From: an uncultured Clostridia bacterium | Lineage (GTDB): Bacteria > Bacillota > Clostridia > Oscillospirales > Ruminococcaceae | Assembly (NCBI GenBank): GCA_947165805.1 | Contig: CAMVBT010000106.1 | Coordinates: 1-8,100 of the forward strand | Direction of reading: 5' to 3' | DNA length: 8,100 nt | Part shown: positions 1 through 4,766 of the stretch, piece after piece | How positions within the stretch are numbered: the first letter of the stretch is position 1 | Layout: every line of letters begins with the position of its first letter | Made by a program: the position numbers and the translations under genes | Notes under the pieces: model-generated | Databases searched by the model: none | The model's input: only the letters and a program-made list of their open reading frames with translations | Told to the model about the DNA's origin: nothing

Positions 1-219
1 GAGCCAGTGGATGCGCTCCGACTGCGTCCAGACCCAGATGCACACGCCCATGACCGCCAGCATGACCACGGTCCGGACCGTCCGGGACAGAAGCATCACG
101 CGCTTCGCCGCCGCCTCGTCCCCGGTGTCGAGGGCTCTTGTCACGCCGAGGGAGAGGAAGAAAAAGTTCCCCACCGCCAGCGCGTAACCGATCAGAAGCC
201 CATATACCGCCGCCGCCGA
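1..219 (-). pseudogene. atpI: Probable 5'-truncated atpI (ATP synthase subunit I), runs off left edge
   Basis: This frame is open for 73 codons to the window edge. It encodes two hydrophobic stretches, VYGLLIGYALAVGNFFFLSLGV and RTVVMLAVMGVCIWVW, separated by a short charged loop (TRALDTGDEAAAKRVM). That pattern, with the NFF...L segment followed by a basic loop and a second helix, resembles the middle of ATP synthase subunit I. In that family the subunit is a small membrane protein encoded just before atpB and helps assemble the F-type ATPase c-ring. What is missing is the first 40 to 50 residues: a TGA (222-220) closes the frame immediately upstream, and there is no ATG or ribosome binding site at a sensible place. 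Upstream DNA instead encodes another protein in a different frame. I infer a truncated gene or a contig chimera. The family call rests on remembered sequence pattern only, so another small two-helix membrane protein is possible. Confidence 0.55.
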
Positions 220-472
220 TCACCACAACAAGGATTATTACCGTTATCAGCATTTCCTGCCATGTATATTCGCCGCCGGAGCTGCCCGACGACGAGTGAT
301 AGTCGTCATCGTCGTCGTCCCATGAGCTGCCGCCCCAGCTGTAGTCGTTGTCGTAGCTGTAACCGCCTCCGCCGCCGTAGTCATAGTCGTTGGCGTCGAA
401 CGCCGAAGCCGCCGCGCAAAGCAGCATCAGCGACAGAACGACAGCCGCCATGCTCCCTGATAGTTTTTTCAT
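1..472 (-). CDS. Acidic Gly/Tyr/Asp-rich secreted or membrane-anchored protein, 5' part; native-looking only over 208-472
   Basis: The ATG at 472-470 lies 29 bp after the stop of the ATPase/permease gene, with a GGGAGAG ribosome binding site at 489-483. Residues 1-24 are a signal peptide: MKK, a hydrophobic core, then a likely cut after ASA24. Residues 25-70 are low-complexity and acidic, rich in Asp, Tyr, Gly and Ser, with six aspartates in a row at 52-57. Residues 73-86 (MLITVIILVVVIGG) are hydrophobic and could be a membrane anchor. This layout resembles the N-terminus of TIM44-like-domain or related hypothetical secreted proteins of Clostridia, which continue with a soluble domain after the anchor. 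Here, past codon 86 the same frame stays open to the window edge but turns into Arg/Gly/Pro/His-rich text typical of a wrong frame, while an AtpI-like protein appears in another frame. The gene is therefore probably broken near 208-219. Function is unknown; as last gene of the transporter operon it may be an exported partner. Confidence 0.6.
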   Translation of the reverse strand, partial: MKKLSGSMAAVVLSLMLLCAAASAFDANDYDYGGGGGYSYDNDYSWGGSSWDDDDDDYHSSSGSSGGEYTWQEMLITVIILVVVIGGGGIWASDRLRAGGGELFLPLPRRDKSPRHRGRGGGEARDASVPDGPDRGHAGGHGRVHLGLDAVGAHPLA

Positions 473-501
473 TGTCTGTCTTCTCTCCCGTCCGAGCAAC
501 G

Positions 502-3500
502 TTATTCCGTCCTGAGCGCGACGACAGGATCCTTCTGTGCCGCTACACCCGACGGGAACAGCCCCGCTATCAGCGTGAGACCGATGCTTATCGCGATCAG
601 CAGCACAGCCGCGAGCGGCGGCAGCTTCGCGAGGTTCTCTATATCCGCGATCTCCTTGATTATCATATTTATAGGTATTATCAGCAGGCAGGTCACAAGA
701 ATTCCCAGCGAACCCGCTATAAATCCGACTATCGTGGTCTCGGCGTTGAATACGCGGGAGATGTCCTTCTTCGACGCGCCTATGGAGCGCAGGATACCGA
801 TCTCCTTCGTGCGCTCGAGCACCGAGATGTAGGTGATTATGCCTATCATTATCGACGATACTATCAGCGAAATAGCCACGAACGCTATCAGAATGTAGCT
901 TATGGCATTGATTATATCGGTAACGGAGGACATTAGCATACCCACAATATCGGTGTAGGTGATCTGGTGATCCTCGTCAGTTCTGCTGTTGTAGTCCTTG
1001 ATTATCTGAACGACCTTTTCCTTCGCCTCGAAGTCCTTCGGGTATATCGAAATGGACGAAGGTGTGTCCATGCTGATAACGCCGAGCATATTCATATTCT
1101 CGAAGTATGACGAGGAAGAAACGATATTCGATGTCTTGAACGCCGAGCCCGCAAGCTGCTTCATCAGCTCGGCGCGCTGCTCGTCGGACATGGACATGAA
1201 GAACGACATCTGTTCGTCGGAGATGTTGCTCAGATCGAATGCCGACATATCTATCGCCGAAAGGTCGATACCCGCTGCGGACGGCGAAACGGCTGTTTCG
1301 GTCTCCTCGCCCGCGAGCTTTTCGAGATAAGCCATTATCTGATCGGGGGGCAGGTTCTCTACTATCGCGCGCTGCTCCTCGGGCAGCATGGCGATTATGG
1401 ACGACATATCCGGCATCAGTCCCGCCGCAGCGTCACCGGCTCCGCCGGCCGGCATGAACTGCATTACATAAGCCTGCTGCTCCTCCGGCGTCATCTGCGC
1501 AAGAGCCGCCTGCTGTTCTGGAGTCAGGGTCTCCATGAGCGCCTGTATATCGGGAAATTCCTGCGCCGCGGCCGCCTGAGCCGCTGCTGCCTGCTCCGCT
1601 TTGAGCTTTTCGGCGGCTTCCTTGAGCTGCTGCTTCATATCCTCGAGGTCTTTCGCGCGCTGCTCGGCCTCGGCCTTGGCATCGGCTATAGCCTTGTCGC
1701 CTGCCTCGGTGCCTTCAAAGGGCAGACCCGTGAGCAGGTCATGCTCCTCATCGGCCTGCTGCTCCTTTACGAGCTCGCTGTCGTTTATGCGTCCGGAAAC
1801 TATCGAGGTGAGCTCCCTTGTGTAGCCGATCATGCCGCTGATAGATGTCGAGATCTCCTTCTGACGGATAATGCCGACGATCTTCAGCTCGATGCCGTTC
1901 TCATAGGCCTTGTCCATGAAGTCGTCGTCCCCGGTCATATCCTCCCATACACCGTCGCCGTTCTTCTTGTAAAGCTCGGGGCGCGGGATAACGGAGAAGG
2001 TCATGCCGATAAAATCCTCATAGGCGTAGTCTTTGCTCTTTTCGACCTCCGTGACCTCGTCCTTGTCCTTCTTCTGCCTCATATCGCGTATAGCGGCGCG
2101 CATCTCGTCTGTATCGCGCATACCGAGGGCGTAGAGCGTGAAGTCGGTGATCTTGTTGTATTTGTCTACGATCAGTACGGCTTCGTCGCTTTTTTCCGCG
2201 CGTCTTCCCGCGATCACTTCGTACTGGGTATCGAACATACCCTCGTCGCCGGTAAGCTCGGTGAACACATCTATGTCGCTTGCCGACGACATCACCGATG
2301 TACGCAGCGCAAAGATCCCCGACAACGAGCCGAAGCCCACCTCGTCAAGCACGGTGTTGGGGTTCACCTGCTTTACGGTGCCGTTTTCGAGCTTCGTGAA
2401 CACGGGCAGTTTCAGCCCGTAGGAATATTCAATGTTCGTTACATGCTTTGTTATCTCCTCGTTGCTGTCGAGGAAAGCCTTGAAGGTCTTCAGGTCGTTG
2501 GTATTCGTCTCGGCGTACATCATATCGAACACCGTTGACATTCTGTCCTCGGTATAGATGCGGTCGAGGGGCTTATTCGCATCTTCGTTCTGGATATCGA
2601 CCGCTGTATCTGTCGATGACGAGAAGAACGCCGACATATCAGTCGAGCTCTGGTCTATGACAAGCGGGTACGATGCAAGGGTATTGCGCTGTATATCGTC
2701 GATGTAGACCTGCACGCCGTTGGACAGCGAAAGTATCAGCGCTATGCCGATGATACCGATGCTCCCCGCGAACGCCGTGAGTATCGTTCTGCCCTTCTTG
2801 GTCATAAGGTTGTTGAGGGAGAGCGAGAGCGCAGTAAAGAACGACATCGAGGTCTTGCGCACCTTCTCGGGCTTATCCTTCGGGGCCTGCTCTTCGGTAT
2901 AGGGGTTGCTGTCGCCGGTAATGAGGCCGTCAACGAGCCTTATGGTGCGGTTCGCGTATTTCTCGGCAAGCTCGGGATTGTGCGTTACCATTATGATGAG
3001 CTTATCCTTTGCGATCTCCCTGAGTATCTCCATTATCTGGAGGCTGGTCTCACTGTCGAGAGCGCCGGTCGGCTCGTCGGCGAGCAGGATATCCGGATCA
3101 TTTATCAGGGCGCGCGCTATTGCTACGCGCTGCATCTGACCTCCGGACATCTGGTTCGGCTTCTTCTTCATCTGATCCTTGAGCCCGACCTTTTCGAGCA
3201 CCTCTATTGCCCTGCGTCTGCGCTCGGCCTTGGAAACGCCCGAAAGCGTCAGCGCCAGCTCGACGTTCGAGAGAACGTTCTGGTGCGGTATCAGGTTATA
3301 GCTCTGGAATACGAAGCCTATCCTGTGGTTGCGGTAGGAATCCCAGTCGCGGTCGCGGTACATCTTTGTGGATACGCCGTCGATCATAAGATCTCCGGCG
3401 GAATAGCGGTCAAGGCCTCCGATGATGTTCAGCAGCGTGGTCTTGCCGCAGCCCGACTGACCGAGCACAGCCACGAACTCGTTCTCGCGGAAGTCAACGC

Positions 3501-3573
3501 TGACTCCCTTGAGCGCCTCGACAACAGTGTCTCCCATTTTGTAGTTCTTTTTTATGTCCCTGAGACTTAACAT
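502..3573 (-). CDS. Fused ABC transporter ATPase and FtsX/MacB-type permease with enlarged extracellular domain
   Basis: This 1023-residue protein is a MacB-like exporter or mechanotransmitter of the type VII ABC class. Residues 1-220 are a LolD/MacB-type ATPase with Walker A GQSGCGKT (38-45), Q-loop Gln90, signature MSGGQ (142-146), Walker B ILLADEP with catalytic Glu167, and H-loop His198. A charged linker (about 221-245) leads to TM1 (about 262-284) and a very long extracellular domain (285 to about 885). Then come TM2 (887-916), the FtsX coupling segment LERTKEIGILRSIGAS (919-934), TM3 (about 947-972) and TM4 (about 985-1005). The tail SGVAAQKDPVVALRTE is the usual MacB-type ending. MacB itself is about 650 residues; the excess lies mainly in a coiled coil and repeat insertion at 600-810. 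The start ATG follows AAAGGAA at 3590-3584. All ATPase residues are intact, so it should be active, probably as a homodimer. The substrate is unknown; peptide, lipopeptide or antibiotic efflux is possible. The protein sits 25 bp after the DUF4236 gene. Confidence 0.93.
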   Translation of the reverse strand: MLSLRDIKKNYKMGDTVVEALKGVSVDFRENEFVAVLGQSGCGKTTLLNIIGGLDRYSAGDLMIDGVSTKMYRDRDWDSYRNHRIGFVFQSYNLIPHQNVLSNVELALTLSGVSKAERRRRAIEVLEKVGLKDQMKKKPNQMSGGQMQRVAIARALINDPDILLADEPTGALDSETSLQIMEILREIAKDKLIIMVTHNPELAEKYANRTIRLVDGLITGDSNPYTEEQAPKDKPEKVRKTSMSFFTALSLSLNNLMTKKGRTILTAFAGSIGIIGIALILSLSNGVQVYIDDIQRNTLASYPLVIDQSSTDMSAFFSSSTDTAVDIQNEDANKPLDRIYTEDRMSTVFDMMYAETNTNDLKTFKAFLDSNEEITKHVTNIEYSYGLKLPVFTKLENGTVKQVNPNTVLDEVGFGSLSGIFALRTSVMSSASDIDVFTELTGDEGMFDTQYEVIAGRRAEKSDEAVLIVDKYNKITDFTLYALGMRDTDEMRAAIRDMRQKKDKDEVTEVEKSKDYAYEDFIGMTFSVIPRPELYKKNGDGVWEDMTGDDDFMDKAYENGIELKIVGIIRQKEISTSISGMIGYTRELTSIVSGRINDSELVKEQQADEEHDLLTGLPFEGTEAGDKAIADAKAEAEQRAKDLEDMKQQLKEAAEKLKAEQAAAAQAAAAQEFPDIQALMETLTPEQQAALAQMTPEEQQAYVMQFMPAGGAGDAAAGLMPDMSSIIAMLPEEQRAIVENLPPDQIMAYLEKLAGEETETAVSPSAAGIDLSAIDMSAFDLSNISDEQMSFFMSMSDEQRAELMKQLAGSAFKTSNIVSSSSYFENMNMLGVISMDTPSSISIYPKDFEAKEKVVQIIKDYNSRTDEDHQITYTDIVGMLMSSVTDIINAISYILIAFVAISLIVSSIMIGIITYISVLERTKEIGILRSIGASKKDISRVFNAETTIVGFIAGSLGILVTCLLIIPINMIIKEIADIENLAKLPPLAAVLLIAISIGLTLIAGLFPSGVAAQKDPVVALRTE
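1156..1527 (-). repeat. Protein-level degenerate repeat in the ABC protein: three pairs of 'L-x-P-E-E-Q' motifs
   Basis: Residues 683-806 of the ATPase/permease fusion contain six related segments: LTPEQQAALAQ (683), MTPEEQQAYVM (694), LPEEQRAIVEN (730), LPPDQIMAYLE (741), ISDEQMSFFMS (784) and MSDEQRAELMK (795). They fall in three pairs. Within each pair the two copies are exactly 11 residues apart, and the pairs start 47 and 54 residues apart. Each copy looks like a short helix capped by Thr/Ser/Pro and acidic residues, a pattern seen in helical-hairpin domains such as the MgtE N-terminal domain. The DNA copies have diverged, so this is an old protein repeat and not a recent DNA duplication. 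The segment lies outside the membrane in the predicted topology. Confidence 0.7.
1558..1704 (-). other. Coiled-coil insertion encoded in the extracellular domain of the ABC fusion
   Basis: Residues 624-672 run as an Ala/Glu/Lys/Gln-rich stretch (from AGDKAIADAKAEAEQRAKDL to AEQAAAAQAAAAQEF) with heptad-like spacing and no prolines or glycines after the first residues, so a long continuous helix or coiled coil is expected. It precedes the paired repeats. In MacB the extracellular domain contacts the adaptor; a helix of this kind could extend across the cell wall or dock onto the adaptor hairpin, but that is inference. Confidence 0.6.
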
Positions 3574-3598
3574 TATACATTATTTCCTTTCAGCGGCC

Positions 3599-4717
3599 TT
3601 ATTCGCCCAGTCTTTTCACGGGCTTGAAGCCCGCTGTCTTTGTGAATTTCATATTGCAGGTGAACGAGTTGACGAAATCCGACGGGTCGATGCGGTCGAA
3701 GTTCGCCGTCTCGAATTTCTCGCGCTCGAACAGCACCGACAGTATGGTAGTCTCCACGTCGTTACCGGTCGAAGTGTCCAGCACCGTGTCCACAGCGTGG
3801 ACTATCACTCCTCCGACGGGCAGTATAGCGAATATCTCGCGAGCAAGGCGCACCGCGCAGCTGCACACATAGTCCTGCTCGAGATCGTAGTACGCGGTCT
3901 TTGTGAGCTCCTTTTCGGAGAGCTTTCCGCTTTTGAGCACCGTGACCTGCGTTTTCGGAACGACCTCGTCCGACTTGACCGCGAACTCGACCTCCATGAC
4001 GGAGGGGTCGTCTGTGCCGAACTCAAAGCCGCTGCCGTACTCCACGAGATCCTCGAACGGGTTTGCTTCGGCTATCGCTTCAAGATACGCGTCGATGTCG
4101 CCGTCCATTATGCGCTGTGCGAGCTTGTAGCCCTCCTGCCATTCCGCGAATTCCCGGGCGTCCTCTTTTTTCGCTTCTTCAAGCGCGCTGTCGAGCTTTT
4201 CTCTCGCTTTCGCGTCGCCGAACAGCTTTCCGGCGAGGCCGGGCTTATATTCATCGAGAGCCTTCTGCGCTTCCTTCTCGCGGGGACCGGGCTGACCCTT
4301 GACGAACGGCGGCGGAGCCTCCGCGGCGCCTTTCCAGTCTATGTCATTGTCACATTCCTTATGCACCGACTTTATCAGGGCGCAGTAATTCTCGAACTCG
4401 GCGGCTTTCAGGCTGTTCTCCTCAAGCTCGGTGGCTTTCTGTTCGGCTTTCTTCGCCGCGAGCTCTTCCTTCTGCTTTTTGAGCTCCTCCTTTTTCTTCG
4501 TGGCCTCGGAGGTGCTCTTTTTCTTCTTGCCCAGCGTGAAGGACTTTGAATACGAAAGCCCCGTACCCGGCAGTCCGACGGTCGCGGTGTTCCTGCCCTT
4601 TGTATTTATCGAGTAATGCAGACCCTTTGTGCCGACGCTCACGCCCACAGCGGACTTGCTGAGGTTCAGCTTTACCCCCTTCATTATCGAAATACTCTTA
4701 TGAAATCTAAGCCCCAT
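3599..4717 (-). CDS. DUF4236 domain protein of unknown function
   Basis: The first 55 to 60 residues (MGLRFHKSISIMKGVKLNLS, then SAVGVSVGTKG and TVGLPGTGLSYS) match the DUF4236 family hallmark: an N-terminal module of short beta strands with LNLSKS, GVSVG and PGTGLSY motifs. A Lys/Glu/Ala-rich probable coiled coil follows (about 64-125), then a Pro-containing linker (134-146), another charged helical part (147-205) and a C-terminal alpha/beta-looking domain (about 205-372). That domain includes QDYVCSCAVRLAREIFAILP (281-300) and IVHAVDTVLDTSTG (305-318), segments I associate with longer Firmicutes DUF4236 proteins. There is no signal peptide or membrane helix, so it is probably cytoplasmic. 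The ATG at 4717 has AAAGGA at 4731-4726, eight bases upstream. It lies 49 bp after the permease gene and 25 bp before the ATPase/permease gene, so co-transcription is likely. No biochemical role is known to me; an accessory, scaffold or sensor role for the transporter is only suggested by position. Confidence 0.85.
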   Translation of the reverse strand: MGLRFHKSISIMKGVKLNLSKSAVGVSVGTKGLHYSINTKGRNTATVGLPGTGLSYSKSFTLGKKKKSTSEATKKKEELKKQKEELAAKKAEQKATELEENSLKAAEFENYCALIKSVHKECDNDIDWKGAAEAPPPFVKGQPGPREKEAQKALDEYKPGLAGKLFGDAKAREKLDSALEEAKKEDAREFAEWQEGYKLAQRIMDGDIDAYLEAIAEANPFEDLVEYGSGFEFGTDDPSVMEVEFAVKSDEVVPKTQVTVLKSGKLSEKELTKTAYYDLEQDYVCSCAVRLAREIFAILPVGGVIVHAVDTVLDTSTGNDVETTILSVLFEREKFETANFDRIDPSDFVNSFTCNMKFTKTAGFKPVKRLGE

Positions 4718-4733
4718 ATGTATTATCCTTTCT

Positions 4734-4757
4734 CAGTTAACAGTTAACTGTTAACTG
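4734..4757. repeat. Perfect 24-nt palindrome with three GTTAAC boxes at 7-nt spacing
   Basis: The sequence from 4734 to 4757 equals its own reverse complement. It contains GTTAAC at 4736, 4743 and 4750, built from heptamers CAGTTAA, CAGTTAA and CTGTTAA. It fills half of the 49-bp gap between the permease stop and the DUF4236 start. In the minus-strand transcript it could fold into an AU-rich stem ending two bases before the AAAGGA ribosome binding site of the DUF4236 gene. There is no U-tract on either side, so a classic intrinsic terminator is unlikely. A regulator-binding site, an RNA processing site or a hairpin tuning downstream translation are alternatives. Confidence 0.8.
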
Positions 4758-4766
4758 TATAAGTCG

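Noticed and set aside
7..936. Long plus-strand ORF (309 codons) crossing the left junction and the end of the ABC gene
   Set aside because: It is Arg/His/Tyr-rich with no domain, lies antisense to a well-supported ABC gene, and has the composition of an antisense shadow of codon-biased DNA.
1741..2538. Plus-strand ORF of 265 codons opposite the extracellular domain of the ABC fusion
   Set aside because: It is Val/Leu/His-rich antisense text with no recognisable family, and the minus strand carries an intact MacB-type protein across the same bases.
2980..3570. Plus-strand ORF of 196 codons opposite the ATPase domain
   Set aside because: The opposite strand holds all ATPase motifs in order; this ORF shows no family pattern and is a shadow.
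3554..4549. Plus-strand ORF of 331 codons opposite the DUF4236 gene
   Set aside because: The Leu/Arg/Phe-rich composition mirrors Lys/Glu codons on the other strand. The DUF4236 reading on the minus strand has motifs and a ribosome binding site; this one has none.
4734..4757. Palindrome as a Rho-independent terminator
   Set aside because: The stem is AT-rich and no run of T follows on either strand, so only a palindrome or possible hairpin is claimed.
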